64,000 nucleotides of DNA from Salvator merianae (Eukaryota; Chordata; Lepidosauria; Squamata; Teiidae): NCBI GenBank assembly GCA_003586115.2, contig QVOM02000042.1:73083983-73147982 (forward strand). Reading direction: 5' to 3'. Below the pieces are notes generated by a model. The model had not been told where the DNA came from. It saw nothing but the letters and a program-made list of their open reading frames with translations, and did not search any database. Positions 36,291-49,232 of the stretch are shown here, in pieces (position 1 is the stretch's first letter; the number at the start of each line of letters is the position of its first letter). The translations under genes were made by a program, and so were the position numbers.

Positions 36291-37874
36291 CACTTTGTGT
36301 TGAAGATTTAAGCACATCATTAGTTTCTGTTTCTTTCTTCTTCTTCTTTTGTAAGAACTATGGTGCCACAGGACGGGATTTCTAGACAGATCTCTTTGTG
36401 CTTTCTAAGCCAGTTTTCTTAGTTTAAACTTTCAGTTTCTCAGACACACTTGCATGGTTCATTTTATACACAAAGTGAATATCTAATTAATAATCAAAAT
36501 GAAAACTGCCAAAGGAGACTCTGTCCCGGGATACCTTGTTACTGCCAAGGGTTGGTTCCCCCCACCATGCATGAATTTCATATTCATGAATACTGTTGTT
36601 GCACCATTGGGAAAATGGGCATTAGGGAAGTCTCGCATGGCAAATCCATAGGAGGGAAATTAGAAAAACCAGTGTCCTCCTTATTATGTTGGGCTACTGT
36701 TTATTCCATCTACAAACATGCTGGCCAGTGCCAGACTTTAGGAATCCAGTAACCTCCAGCAGGCTACAGGTTCTCCATGCTTGCACTGAATTGAAGTCAT
36801 TGCATTCAAAATTTGATGTTTTAAATTTTTTAAATAAGTTTTTTGGACAGTTTATTCATAGCTCTCCTGTTTGCAGTGGTTGTAGAGATGTTCCCAGAGT
36901 TCCCTGTGCCTTAAGGGGAATTTTAATACAATCTTTTCTATGTATAATAGACTTGCAAACCATCAGGGCAAATAACTTTCATTGCTTGAGGCAACTGCCT
37001 CATCATACCTCACGTTCATGTTGCCTTTGACAGCAGCTCCTTTGGTCTTTCTATGTGAAGAGAAGAGGCTGAATGCTTCCACAGAAGCTTATACACATGG
37101 ACTAGCATTCTCAGAGGTAGAGATGTCATATTTCTTAGGAGAAACTCATTTGTACTACACCAGCAGTAGCTACAGTAAAGAATTTCCAGATAGTCTGTGG
37201 CCTCTTGCCTGGAGCACAAGGGTCTGCTGCAGCTGCTGCCATGCAAACAAGCTGCAAAAGCTGGAATGGTCCACCTGATGTGCAGAGCCTAGTGACAGTT
37301 TTGCAGGCTCCAGAATTGTCTCACTTCCAAGGTCATGTTCCAGAATTCCCCCTGGCCTGCAACTCTGAAGTGGAAACATGAAGATAGAATGGTGTGGGAC
37401 ACTAACTTCTACAGAGCTGTTGGCTCATTCTGCAGTGCCTTGCCTTGTTCCTGGTGTGATCACTGGGAAGTCGGCTCTGCATTGTATACCAAGTTGTGTA
37501 GTGCAGAAGTTGCCTAGGAGCAGAACTCAGCTAGAGAGTTCATTTAATAACTTGCCAGTGACTGGCCTAGGCTCTGTTCCTCATATGTTGCATCTGGTGC
37601 ACAAAAGTGGAGCTGAACAGGCCAGACTTCAAAGGTAGCTTGCCTACTTCTGTGCCAGGGTTTTGAAAATTAACTTTGGAAGCTTGCATAAGCTTTGAAG
37701 ATAGGGCTGTGGCATTTCCTTGTTTCAAACTAGGTGTGGATGTATCAAAACCTGGACCAGAACAAGACAGCTTGGGAATGTTGCAGAACTCTTCAAACAG
37801 ATCTACAGCTAATTTGGGATAGGGACCCCTTGGGATAGTTCTGGACTGGATAGCACTAGTCCCATGCAGATAAA

Positions 37875-38472
37875 GGACATTTTCGCACTGAGCTCGGTAG
37901 ACCGTTCCCAGTAGTCGGCTTCGGACCGGAGAGGTTGGGGAACGCTCGGTGCCATTCGCATTCCCGGCCAGCGGAACGGACCCGAAGCCGACCAGCAGAG
38001 GGAACAGTGCGAATGGTAGCCGCTAGTTCGGTACCCACTTCGCACCCGCTTCGCACCTTCGCACCTACTTCGTACCCAGAGGGCTGGTTACGAAGCCGGC
38101 TTCATAACAGCAGCTCGGTTACTCAGCCGAAAGGGCTATCCCGGGTACGAAGTTTCGTACCGGGTTACGAAGCAGCGGAGCGGGGTACGGAAACTTCTCA
38201 CCCCGGATGCGAAGAAGCGGAGCGCGCATGCGTAGCCGCAACAGCCACGCCCAACGCCAAGGCAAACAGTGCGAAAGCACCATGCCCGATCTTCGCTCCA
38301 TTGCGCAGGTCGGGATGAAGACATCTTTTTTGTTGTCTTGCCTTATCCAGCTTCGGGTTCGAATCGGGTACGGAGTGGTTCCGATCGGGTGAGGTGCCCA
38401 CCCGCGGCAGTGCGAACGCTCCGTTCTAGCGAGCGGACTGGAACGGTCTACCGCTACAGTGCGAAAAGGCCC
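37875..38472. mobile_element. CpG-rich inverted-repeat DNA transposon in intron 3 of gene 1
   Basis: About 598 bp. The left end contains TTTTCGCACTG followed closely by CGGTAGACCGTTCC; the right end is its inverse (GGAACGGTCTACCGCTACAG, then GTGCGAAAAGGCCC). The element is packed with CpG and with short repeated blocks such as TACGAAG, TTCGCACC and GTTCGGTA, in sharp contrast to the AT-rich intron. Retained CpG suggests a recent insertion or lack of germline methylation. No transposase and no convincing target-site duplication were seen. Confidence 0.7.
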
Positions 38473-38574
38473 AAAGTGTAGTAGAGATCTGCTTGTTCCA
38501 GGATAGTAAATGAGTGCAGAAAAAGCCTAAGGATTTTATTGCATTTACCTGAGTTCCACATTATGAAAGTGTCC

Positions 38575-39060
38575 AGTGGTCTCCTTTCTGCACGTTAGGG
38601 AGGAATACGGGAGGCTAATGTGCTCAGTCTGCACCATACAGAGCATAATCTAGATTTGGAGGACTAAGATCCGGATCACCTGTGGACGTGATTAAACAGG
38701 TCTACTGGCATACTACCAGATGTAAACTAGAGCATGGAGACAAACAGAAGGCACATTCTTCTGTGTTATGGTTTAACATAAGAAACATATTTTGGCAGCA
38801 CTTCTTACTGTGACACTGAAATGGGTCTCCTAGGGACTATGAGATCAGGAACTTTTGTTCCTGGCCATCAAAGCTTCAGAGGCCTGCTGTGAAGCTTGCA
38901 TGAGCTTTAAGACTGGTGCAGGGGCTGGACTGGAACATGCTGGTGCCATGCAGATGGCATTGTTCCAGTCTAATTGTAATCTATCCAGTCTTGGGGTGGA
39001 TTGCTTCATCTGGATCAGCTATTCTGGATCTAATGGGGTAAGTGCAGAAGTGTCCTTACT
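38575..39060. mobile_element. Non-autonomous DNA transposon in intron 3 of gene 1, third family
   Basis: Left CTCCTTTCTGCACGTTAGG, right AAGTGCAGAAGTGTCC. It contains the family blocks CACTGAAATGGGTCTCC and AGCTTGCATGAGCTTTAAG. It ends about 90 bp before the last exon of gene 1. Confidence 0.5.
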
Positions 39061-39151
39061 GTCTGCAGGCATTACAAGACTGAGTATCCCCTGGAAACTG
39101 AAATAATTCTTGCTTTGATTCTGATTTATCATTTTTCTATTGTGTCAACAG

Positions 39152-39340
39152 GTCTGACTCCGACAGCTCTAGAAGAGACCTCAAAAGACCTCTAGGAACA
39201 ATCTTGCTTCTCTGGCTGTAGAATTCAGTGCAATGCATAATATTAATTTAGATTATTCCAAAATGTTGATATTTGTCATAGGCTCATGTTAAGCTTTGCA
39301 ATATTTTCCTTTCAATAAATATGACTTGCATTTACATACG
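39152..39340 (+). other. Predicted non-coding last exon of gene 1
   Basis: After the stop codon, the coding exon continues 18 nt to CTAGCAG followed by donor GTAAGA (35958). A good acceptor, TTCTATTGTGTCAACAG, ends at 39151. About 160 nt downstream of it there is a canonical AATAAA (39314-39319), then a T-rich tract. A last exon consisting only of 3' UTR is characteristic of SCPP genes. Intron 3 would be about 3.2 kb and holds a CR1-like tail and at least two DNA transposons. The cleavage site is approximate. Confidence 0.65.
39314..39319 (+). promoter_or_regulatory. Polyadenylation signal AATAAA of gene 1
   Basis: Canonical hexamer about 160 nt into the predicted last exon. It is followed within about 35 nt by a T-rich/GT-containing stretch suited to cleavage and polyadenylation. 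Confidence 0.6.
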
Positions 39341-39594
39341 ATTTTTCTTGAGTTTTCAGATTGTTTGCTGTATGTGTGAATAAGCACACAAAAAAAGCAA
39401 ACATTTTCCAGAGTTTTATCTTTCGCACTAAGTAAACCCTGGTCACCATATCTTTTTAAATTACTGCGTTTTTTTTTTAATGACTTACAATATCAAAGTA
39501 AGAAAAAATACTGAAAATGTGGGGAAAACACAAAACAAATTTAACTTTTTCTTTCAAAAAAAGTGTAGATGCAGCCATAGTGTCTAACCAATAT

Positions 39595-39860
39595 TAAAAT
39601 TCATTTATTTATTACATTTGTGTCCTGCCCTTTACCCCAAGGTTCCGGGGTGGGTCACAACATACAACAAAAATATAAGCATGAAAACATATTTTAAATA
39701 TAGCCCTTCCACCCTCTCCCCCTCCTTCCCACTCTGACAGGGCTACATGCAGAGGAAACCATGATATCAAAGGCCTGGGTGAAGGGGTATGTTTTAACCA
39801 GGCACCAAAAACCATTTAACGTTGGTGCCTAGCATACCTCCACTGGAAGGCTACATGCAG
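39595..39860. repeat. Interspersed repeat, same family, directly after gene 1
   Basis: TTTATTACATTTGTGTCCTG, GGGGTGGGTCACAACATAC, TTTTAACCAGGCACCAAAAA and CTCCACTGGAAGGCT occur in family order. It lies about 255 bp past the gene 1 poly-A site. Confidence 0.5.
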
Positions 39861-42800
39861 TGTAATGCAATTGTGTTCCAATAACACATTCACATCCTCT
39901 AGCCTTAGTACCTTTAGGCCCTTCTCTGATCTGATTTCCTTACTTCGTCCTCTCTATACCCTACAAGTAAAAAAGAGATCAGGCTCTAGCATCTTTAAAA
40001 GTTGGTACAGAATATGATATATCAGCCAGTATTGCCTGTATCACAGGCTAAGCCCAATGCAATTCCCTCTTCTACATACTCCCTACAGCTGCAGAAGGCC
40101 TGACCTCTTTTTGATATAGCAAGTCTGCTCACAGACCGACAGTGCAGACGTTTTCCACAATACCAGTTCTTTTATTTATCACTGAAAGCCTTCCTCAGGA
40201 AAGATAACTTTTGACATGCTGTTCCAGCTCCCTTTTCCCTACAAGGGAAACAAAACAACCACACCAAAGTACGCACCCAACTGGAGTCTTCATCTGTGGT
40301 TCCATTTCATACTTCCCTCCTTTTCTAACACATACAGGGTGGCCAGCATGTGTTCAAAATGGCACTATCTCTATCCCCATACCACTGAATAGTATCAACA
40401 GACCTGGAGGAACACCAAGGTTTTAGCGGTGGGTGGTGCTCATTATAACCCATGGGGCAGACAGGCAGTTAACGGTAGCTGATAGACTAAAAGGTTGCAA
40501 TTCTATTCAAATCCACCTGAAAACTGACTCAGGTCGTGATTCCATGGTCATGCCAGGAGACACCTGGGGGAAGGCAGCTCTGCAGAAGTCCCTTCCCACT
40601 ACTGTGTTACTAGGTGCTTCTGGGGAACTACTGATGGCATGTGAGGACATTCAAAGATTCCATGGCCTGAGTCACCTGCCCTCCAAGCACTATTTTGTGT
40701 CCTCACCCCGGTTCCTCAGGCACACTCTGTTTTGCTGCCAAAAATGGTGATACTTTGTCCAGAATGGTCCATGCAGGTATCTGGGGCTCCACATGGAGAC
40801 TCAGCCTTAGCAATCATAATGGTTATGCACACATTAGCCACCCTTGAGTTGCAAAATAGACTCAAGCTCCAAATTGCTGGGTATGGTAGAATACTGGTTA
40901 CTTGGTCTTTGTGGACAAACCACCTTGCAAGTTTATAGCAGTATAAATTTTTAGAAGAAAAAAATCTGTAAGAAGACGATTCCCCAAGTGTTCATTTGTT
41001 TTTATGGCTATTGGGAAGGCAAATTTTGCACAGATATGGGCTGGAGTTTAAGAAGAGAGGAAAAGAGGACAGGCAGAATGCGTGAGTGAATACTCCTACA
41101 GGGAAGTTACCAGAACAAGGTAAGGAAGTAGGAGTTACTTCCCAACAGTTCATTGCCAGAGTGAAAATCTCCTTTCTTTGCACTATACATTACTGCCCAT
41201 TTCAGAATTAGCTCAGAATTTTTTAACCTTTCTAAGCACAGAGATCTCAGGACTATTTCAACAATTTTCTGAAAAAGTTTAAGATAATAACTGAAAGGAA
41301 TCTCCTCTTTGGTGGAGAGTTTGAAGAGATCACTCTGGATTAAGTCTATTTTTCTATTATGTAGCAAAGGAGCCTTAACTGGACCCTTAAGACAGTCAGA
41401 TTCTATGACAATAATGAAGACCAGCTACACTGAGACCTTGATTAAGGTGCCCTTGCTGCATAAAGGAGACATAGCCTAAGACCTGCTGGGCTGGCAGGTT
41501 CTGCAAGGTCCCTGGGAAACTTGCTAACTAACTCAGAAGATAGTAGCGTCTGCATGCTATAACGGTCCCCAGGACCACCCTGTCTGCATGATGCCAGCAG
41601 CTGATCCACTTCTCAGTGCAAAAATGGTGCCAGGGAATGTGCTAATGGGAGATAACTTTAAAGCATTATCGCAAGTGTTTCCTATGGTGGGCAGAAACAG
41701 TCATCTGCCATGTGGAAGTCTGGCCCAGTCTAAATGGTCCATGAAGCTCAGCGCCATTTTCCCAGGCTCCCTGAAATGGCCCCAGAAATTGGCATGCCAC
41801 AGTAATCCCTCCAAGTTCAGAGGCAAAGGAGATTTTGTTTCCAATCTCTGGAGTTAAGCTGGACCATGGCTACAGTGTAGTGGACGGCCTTAGAATGCAC
41901 AGCTGTCCAGTACTCCAGCGTTGGTCTGAAACAAGTGATCTAGTGACATTGTGTGCCAAGGTGTGTGGTGTGGAAGCAGCCATTGAGGCCTCTGGAATCT
42001 AAATTTGCTTGTACCTTTCTTTTACATTTTTCTGTAATGGTGGGGGAGCTTATGTATTCAGTAGGTTCCTTAATGTTCAGTATAATCTGCAGTGCTTCCA
42101 TTCTTGAAAACCCCTTCCTAAGCTCATTATAAAGTACAAATGGTAATTTTCAATAAGAATGAATTACCTCTATTTATTTGAATGGTGTGCTTGCATAATA
42201 GGTAGCCAACATCTCCACATCTTGATATTTTGTATTCAATTACATTCCTAACTCCATGACCCTGCACAAAATATAATCTTTTACTCAATTTATGCTTTCC
42301 ACTTGTGGCCACCTGTAGTCACCTGTTCAAGTACTACAATTATGCCAGTTTATTTGAATTTTAGACTGCCAATACATATTGCTTTAACTAGCGTAATAAT
42401 TCCATGTTATTGAGTTTCTTTTGTATGTATGACATATATTAATCAATCGTACAGAAGAATCAGCTAAATCCAGATAGTTGCAAATTCTCTTTAACAGTTT
42501 AGGGGATTTACCTGGATGTAATGCGGCCTTCATTAAAGTAGACATCAGGAGGATCTGTTTCTGATTATAGTCTATACCAAAAGAGCACTGAAACTGCAAT
42601 GACCATATATCATTGCATGCCAGGAATGTGCTGACTGCATGCCACTGCACCCAGACAGCACCAATCCTGCTCTCAGGGGCACTCCTTTTGCAGAGTGGAA
42701 GAAGGTGATCTGCAAAAGGAAGCATGGCCACAGTTTGCTCCTGTAACTGTAATAATCTCTGGGCCAATTTTGGAGCTTCATGTCTTGGACCCACTTGGAT

Positions 42801-45486
42801 ACTACAAAGCCATGGAACTTTTGTGTCCTGGCCGTGAAGTATGGATAAGACAGGCTGCATGAGCTAAATAGATAGCTCTCCTCCCCTCTCCTGGGCTAAA
42901 TCAAGCTCTATGGTCCAGGAGCAGATTGGCAAGATCCACACAGGCTGCATGAAAGCAATGTTAAGGGTCTTTTCTCTGCTTAAAAACCCTGAAGCCACCT
43001 CACAACTGGTAAATGTGAACAGTGTTAAAAAATATAACCAGTCTCCTAATGTATCAGCAAACCTGGGCCAACAAATCTATATAACTACATAACCGTACAA
43101 ACAGAAAATCATCCTCATCCTCATCATCCTCATCCTGGTATGAATATATTCATTGTTATACTTATCATTGCTAGAATTATTATTTTTGTTTGTTTGTTTG
43201 TTTTAATTGTATGATATTGTTCAGGGTCTTTATGATACTTATGGTGCTATTCATCCATTGTTTCCATTTCAGCAGAAAAAAAGAGTAAGTAAGTTAACAG
43301 GGAACACATCTAAGGCAGGAGTCACATGGCACATTTATGGTGCCTTGAATGTACTGTGAGAATGCAGAGTCTGCACTGTGTTGTTAGCTGTGCACTGGGA
43401 GTAATGCGTTTTAATGGGGAAACAGCTGTACCCAGGCACCTGGCTCTAAAGAGATCCTTATGCTAAGGCTTTAAAAATTGTAAACAGGCATGGGGCTCCT
43501 TAAAGAATGATCATGAAATGAGGAAATTACCCTCAGATAAGGATCAAATCAAATCGGAATGCCAATTTTTATTGAAGCAAAAGCAAAAGCTCAAAACAGA
43601 GTAAAAGTACATAAATGGCAGCTTTTGCCAATTAACAACAGACTGGGAGAGCTATCAATGCTATAGCAGGCAAAGGTTAGAGGTCTTGCAACGTCCTGAG
43701 TGTGTGCAAAGGGTCAAATAAGGGAAAAGAAAAATCTCCCTAGTAGCAGCTTTCCATGAATGGGGAAAAGAGTGGATAGAAGGGGAAAGAAGGGAAAATA
43801 TGCCCTAAATATGCCTATTCTAATAAAAGCAGACTATAGCTTGGCCAGGAGCTGATAGTTCTCGCCCTCAGAGGCAAAGTAGGGATTGGGAGATGGATTT
43901 TGCAGCCAATAAGGAAGCTCTGGAGTAGATGATGAGGGGGTAAAGGCTCGTGTCTGCATCCTCCTGATGTGCATTTTTATGCACATCTGGACTGGGGGTT
44001 GTCTCTAGTTTGGGGTATTTCCCAAGGGTAGGAAACCAAAAAGGCTTTGATAGTGAAAGTCTCTGGTGGTGGGGAGGGGGCAAGTGATGTAATGTCCATA
44101 TCACTATTGACCATATTTGGAGTTCCTGCCAGCTAAGTGGATGTGCTTGACTGGAGAAATTCACATGGACTGTATCTTGATGGGATTACCTGAGTGGCTT
44201 TTACCCTGAACAATGACTTACAGCTGGCCACTTCCAGTTTTCCCAGTCAATCAATTCCAGTGTTGGAGCTTGCATTCTTAATGAAGAATCTACTTCAAAG
44301 TAGATTGAGCTTGACTCTGGACTATAGGTTTGTCTGGCAGGCCAAATAGCTTCATTATCATTCTTTTAGTTTGCATAACATTATCAAACTAATGATAATG
44401 TAATAATGATCAAACTATTATCAGCTTCTGCTCAGTCTGTTTATCAGTTTATCTCTTAGTCATTCCTTGTCCTTTCCAAGCTTCTTTGTTTCTTTTTACA
44501 GAGAAAAGTAGAAGATTTTGCAATTTCCCTTGTCCTTTTTAAAACTCAGATTTGTCCATTCTAACATGGATGCTGGTATGCCAAGATGGATTCTGGTTTA
44601 GATACAGGTGTCCAGGCTCTCTGGCCCAGTTTCCTGCACCTGCAACCTATGTGCCAATTATATGTCCATTTCTACTGGCCAGGGATGTCTGTACCTTGGC
44701 AGAGCTCTGCCCTGTTGGCACAGCAACCTAGGGGCCTTGGAATTCTGAGAATATCACTTCAACTGACACCACAATCTTTCCTTATTATGCTGTCATAAGC
44801 TCCTCAAACAACTCTCTCTCTCTCTCTTGCAGCTGCTGTAGCAGCCCTATTGCCACTGCTGCCACTTTGTAAACAAACTTTCCATTCCTCTGGCAGCTTT
44901 CTCTGTTATAAAACACAAGAAATCCTCGCTTTGATTCCGATTGCCCTGCTTTGTATCTGATGGTCAGAGACACACTGACTTTGATCACAATGGGCAAAGG
45001 GGTTGCCTCTCCCCATGTCAACATTGGGGCATTGCACCTGATGTTGAGAGCATGGAGAGGCTGCCTCCTCTCTCCCTGAGTCAAGAGAACCTCCAATCTC
45101 AGTTTGCAGAGAGAAGAAAACCTTTCTTCCCTGAGACAAGATTGGAGCCTTTTGAATTGAGTGGGAGGGAGGGGCAGCATTCCTAATCTTTGAAGACAGT
45201 GAATGGCCCATGTGGCCATTTCCTAGTTTTGAAGACTCCACCCCACAGTCAGATCAAAGATAGTGGGAGGGGGAGGCAGCGTGGAGACAACACACCTCCA
45301 TATTAAAGAATAGTGCAAGTAGTACAATGTTTAATGCAAAACAGGGAGGCAGTTTAGTTATAGCACTTCCCCTGATGTGACAATCCTGCTGAGGTTGCAA
45401 ATTGAGGGTATCTATTTCACTTCATCCCACTAATAACAAATCCACAGTTTCTGTTCTAAGGACAAATTTCACATGTATCTACAGAA
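39861..45486. other. Intergenic between genes 1 and 2, mostly unassigned
   Basis: Contains decayed repeat-like blocks at about 40.4-40.9, 41.5-42.0 and 42.5-42.9 kb (the last shares GGAGCTTCATGTCTTGG-style blocks with the third transposon family). A 144-codon - strand frame at 44785-45219 runs into a (CT)n tract. No exon resembling those of genes 1 and 2 was found. Confidence 0.35.
43112..43204 (+). repeat. CATCCT-type repeat and (TTTG)n
   Basis: TCATCCTCATCCTCATCATCC at about 43,112-43,136, then a (TTTG) run at 43187-43204. Confidence 0.8.
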
Positions 45487-45600
45487 CAGGGCTGCCAAAA
45501 GCTATAGAAAATCTGCCAAACATCAGACACACCTGTTTTTTGTTCCATCTTTTTCTATAACTATTTTAATTGGTTTAGCAATTTCTGTGGTCAGCCTGCC
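45487..45600. mobile_element. Related short MITE copy
   Basis: Begins CAGGGCTGCCAAAAGC and contains GAAAATCTGCCAAACATCAG and TTAATTGGTTTAGCAATTTC, in the same orientation as the 27.1 kb copy. Confidence 0.45.
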
Positions 45601-45750
45601 CCAAAACACATTAACATCTTTAAATAACATTGGTCATTATAAAACCATGTTAAATCTTTTCTAATATCAAGAACAAAAGGGTAATAATTGAAAAGGGCAT
45701 AAGTATGCCCTCTTCCAAATCACATCTCCAGCATAAAGGAATTATAACCA

Positions 45751-45755
<5 letters not shown>

Positions 45756-45836
<81 letters not shown>
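45756..45836 (+). repeat. (TA)n joined to (GA)n microsatellite
   Basis: About 45 bp of TA followed directly by about 36 bp of GA. Confidence 0.95.
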
Positions 45837-45838
<2 letters not shown>

Positions 45839-46025
45839 CCACACATACATACACACACATATAAATGTTCTTTTGCTGAATGATTCTCATTTTTAGGTCA
45901 CAGGAAAAAAATAACTTTTTTTAACATTAATCCCCCTGATTTGATAATACAGACATCCCTCATATAATGTGGTTGTTCTGTTCCAGGAAACCACAGAGTA
46001 ATGCAAATCTATGCTATTATTCCCT

Positions 46026-46486
46026 GGGCCCTTTTGCTCTTTCCACCTTAGAATAGGGTAATTATCCCATTCTAAGGTGAAACAGTTACTGCAGTCCAGT
46101 GGCCATCTGTACTAAAAGGGCTGAAACTGCCTGGAACCGGCCTTTCAGCACTTGCAGTGCAAATACTGGCTGCCTGCCATGACAGCAGCCACAGAAATGT
46201 CCAGCCACTGCCTTGGCAAATGGGGATGCAGCATGACACGTGACTGCATAGCTGCAGCCATGCTGTGGCCTGCAGTATCCACACCCAGAAGTACGTGCAA
46301 ACGCTGTGTACCAGGAGTGGTCCAGCTGCTCCCAGTACATCTGTGGAAGACATTTTAGTTGTCCACAGCTAGTAGCGATTGGGAGCATCTCCAGACATTC
46401 CCAATTGTTAGGGCCTCTGTAAACTATGGATGCACTGTGCTAGTGAGCATCCAGATGCTCACTAGCACTGAAGTGCAAACAGGCTC
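46026..46486. mobile_element. Palindrome-bearing DNA transposon
   Basis: Left end GGGCCCTTTTGCTCTTT and right end AAGTGCAAACAGGCT. A near-perfect palindrome lies at 46043-46080. The interior aligns with the copies at 5.4-6.0 and 58.0 kb (for example GTGCAAACGCTGTGTACC). Confidence 0.6.
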
Positions 46487-46740
46487 TCTGTACCTATCCA
46501 CCCCTGGGCCTGAGTGTGCTACTTTCACCAAAATACTTCCTCCTTACCCATTTACTCAGTAGAAGGCACCAGAAGGTTCAATACTATTGAAAATATTTAT
46601 TCTTACTACAGAGCTTCCAAGAGGCAGCACACTGCTTGAGATCATGCTGCATGTCATTTTTTTCTTTCTGTCATTCCTAATGCTTTCTTAAGTCTTCCTA
46701 GGCATATTATGTATTCTGGTATGAACATGGTGAGAACATG

Positions 46741-46917
46741 GCCCTTTCTGCACTTGGCCTTACTGTGGATTATATCCCAGAATAGGGACCTGCTATGCAC
46801 ATGCTAGTGCAAACTATGAAAGGCCTTGCCCAGGGTCTACCATAGTCTGCACTAGCATGCAGATGGCAGGTCACTATTCTGAGATATAATCTGGATATGT
46901 CCAAGTGCAGAAAGGGC
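46741..46917. mobile_element. Fold-back MITE, full length
   Basis: 177 bp with ends GCCCTTTCTGCACTTGGCC and CCAAGTGCAGAAAGGGC, in opposite orientation to the copies at 5.6 and 60.5 kb. Flanks ACATG and CCATG differ by one base and may be a worn 5-bp duplication. Confidence 0.7.
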
Positions 46918-47414
46918 CCATGTGTCTACCAAGTGCATCTCTTCAGAGCACAATACTGAACTAATTTGGAAGATCCAGTGTTGCATTTCACAACAAAAAG
47001 CAGCTAAGCAAAGCAAAAGCAACAGGAACTAATAAGCAAATAATCAAAACTAATAGGGCTCCATTTAGATAAGCTGTGTGAAACCCTGGGAAACCAGCAA
47101 CACAGTGACAGACATCTCCCATCACTGGAGAGGCTCTACGCAGCCCTTTACAGTTGTGCAACATGCTGTATGGTCTTAAATACAGCAGGCTGCTCCATTA
47201 CTGTGCCAGCACAGGTCATCTATCCTACAGACATCATTAACTAGCACAGAGGGGAAAGTGCTTCTGAAATGCTCAGAGAGCACTTTCTCTGCTCTTCTTT
47301 TCCCAGCCTTTCTGGATCTTGGACCATGGCTAGCAAGCACCCACATCATTTGACCATGGTGACATAGAAGGGGGCATCTGCTGGATTTGTTATTTTACCT
47401 GAACACAGCCTAAG

Positions 47415-47525
47415 GCCCTTTTTGCACTGGAACTTACTCTACGGCCTGCCATAGTCTACTAGTATGTGGATAGCAAGCTCCTATTCAGGGATATAAACCA
47501 GAATAAGGCCCAGTACAGAAAGGGC
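47415..47525. mobile_element. Fold-back MITE, internally deleted
   Basis: About 111 bp. Both termini (GCCCTTTTTGCACTGG and CAGTACAGAAAGGGC) are present, but much of the left arm is lost. Confidence 0.55.
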
Positions 47526-49232
47526 ATAAGTTCCTTGCTGCTGTTGAGAATTTTGGCAGACAATGCATTACATTGCAAAATTAGCTCATATTCTCTTGGG
47601 GAGACATCTAATTTAAGGGGGAAAATTCAAGCTCAGCCAGTTCAAGTTACCAAATTTATGGCAACTGACAAACTATTCGTTCTGTATGGAATATTATTTG
47701 AAGTAATTTATACTCAAAGATATATAACTGCAGATGACTCTGGCTGCATGTACCAATGCTCTTTTAGAATAATTTTTAATCCATAGTTTTTGCTTTGAAT
47801 ACGGACCAATTTGCATTTGTCAATAAATGTCTGCTGTCCATATTTGTACTTTCTTGGTGGATGCACAAGCTTCTCAAAAGGCTTCATTTCTTTTACCAGG
47901 ACATCTCTGCTACACCATATCTATTATAAGAAGTTTCCTTTGTCCAGAGCAAGGTCAGATTCTTGCAACAGCTTCCTTCTTAACTGCATATTCCCTAATA
48001 CTACTTATAATCTATCTCTGATCAAAGGGTCCGTTAAAGGTCCAGTGGCCTTGCCGAGTACTTTCAATGTAATTGTCAATGCTTATTGCTCTGTGAATGT
48101 TTAACAACTTTCTAAATGTATGAAAAGGATTTCTCTCTCTCTTTCTCACACACCTTCCTTCCCTTAGCATACTTCTCACTTTCATGGAATTTCATATTTT
48201 CTCCATCTACAAATTGGCAGTTATTACGAAGAAAGAGCAATGAAAGTAATTTCAACCTCAAGTAAGCAGTACTCTGTAGGCTCCTTGCTTCTTCACAGAG
48301 GGTAAAAGCTCAGTCTGGGGAGATCAAAGGGAGGCTTCTGATCAGAGCTTTGTTCCTCCCACCCCCGAAATCCCAATCTGTGGGCCACTCCTAGTACTTC
48401 CTAGGTTAAAGGGGTTATTCTGTATAGAAGGATCTGTTTTATACAGTTTACATGATAGCAGATGTGTGTCCGAAGGCAACGATAACAGTGGCCAAGTTTT
48501 TTTCACATCACCATGAAGCTGAAAGCTCCAGTAACAAGGCTGTAATTGCATTGATCGTTTTAATGATTTGATGAACACTGTTTGACAAGGGTATTTATTT
48601 TAAGCAGGTGTTCTGCTTTCATTGCTACTTGGCTGAGGGCTGTAACAGATGCTCAGATTGAATTATTCCTCTTCTTCACTGCTGCTATCAGATATGGAAG
48701 CTCTTGTCTGAGGAGCAATTGCAAGAAAAACACTAGGAAGCTAAGAGCTATCCTGAAGGTTAGCTCTGGGTTCCTGCTCAGGCAATGGCTTCAAAAAACC
48801 CTGGAGCTGGTCTTAGGCTGCATCCAGATGGCCAATAAAGAGTGCTCCACAAACACCCTGGAGGCTAGGCATGGAATCTGCCCTCAGAGACACTCAGCTG
48901 TAGGACAGGAGCAACTACTTTAAGAGCAAATTGCAGCCTAATTTGTCTGATCTACCAGGTAGAGTGAAAGGAGAGGGAGGAGGTGAATTTCCTGGGGCAA
49001 TTTACTGATTTACCATTGGACAGAAAATTGAAGACTTCTGACTTTGGCTAAACCAGCATGGATAGAAACCCCACAGCTGCAGAACTTTCATTTCACAATT
49101 GTGAGGATATTGAAGGCTGGGAGAACTCATTCTGTGGCTGGCACACCCCCTGCTTCTGCAGCAGATTCTGGCCCCTTCTGCTCCTCATGGTCTTTTCGCC
49201 AGCTGCCTGGATAAAGCCTTAGGATGTGGTCA
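47526..49232. other. Intergenic, nothing recognised
   Basis: No supported gene, no repeat ends. Short frames only. Confidence 0.4.

Noticed and set aside
44785..45219. 144-codon - strand frame
   Set aside because: Its end (QERERELFEEL) derives from a CT tract. No domain recognised and no splice or start support.
45650..45896. Tyr-Ile and Ser-Leu repeat proteins on both strands
   Set aside because: Direct translation of the TA/GA microsatellite.
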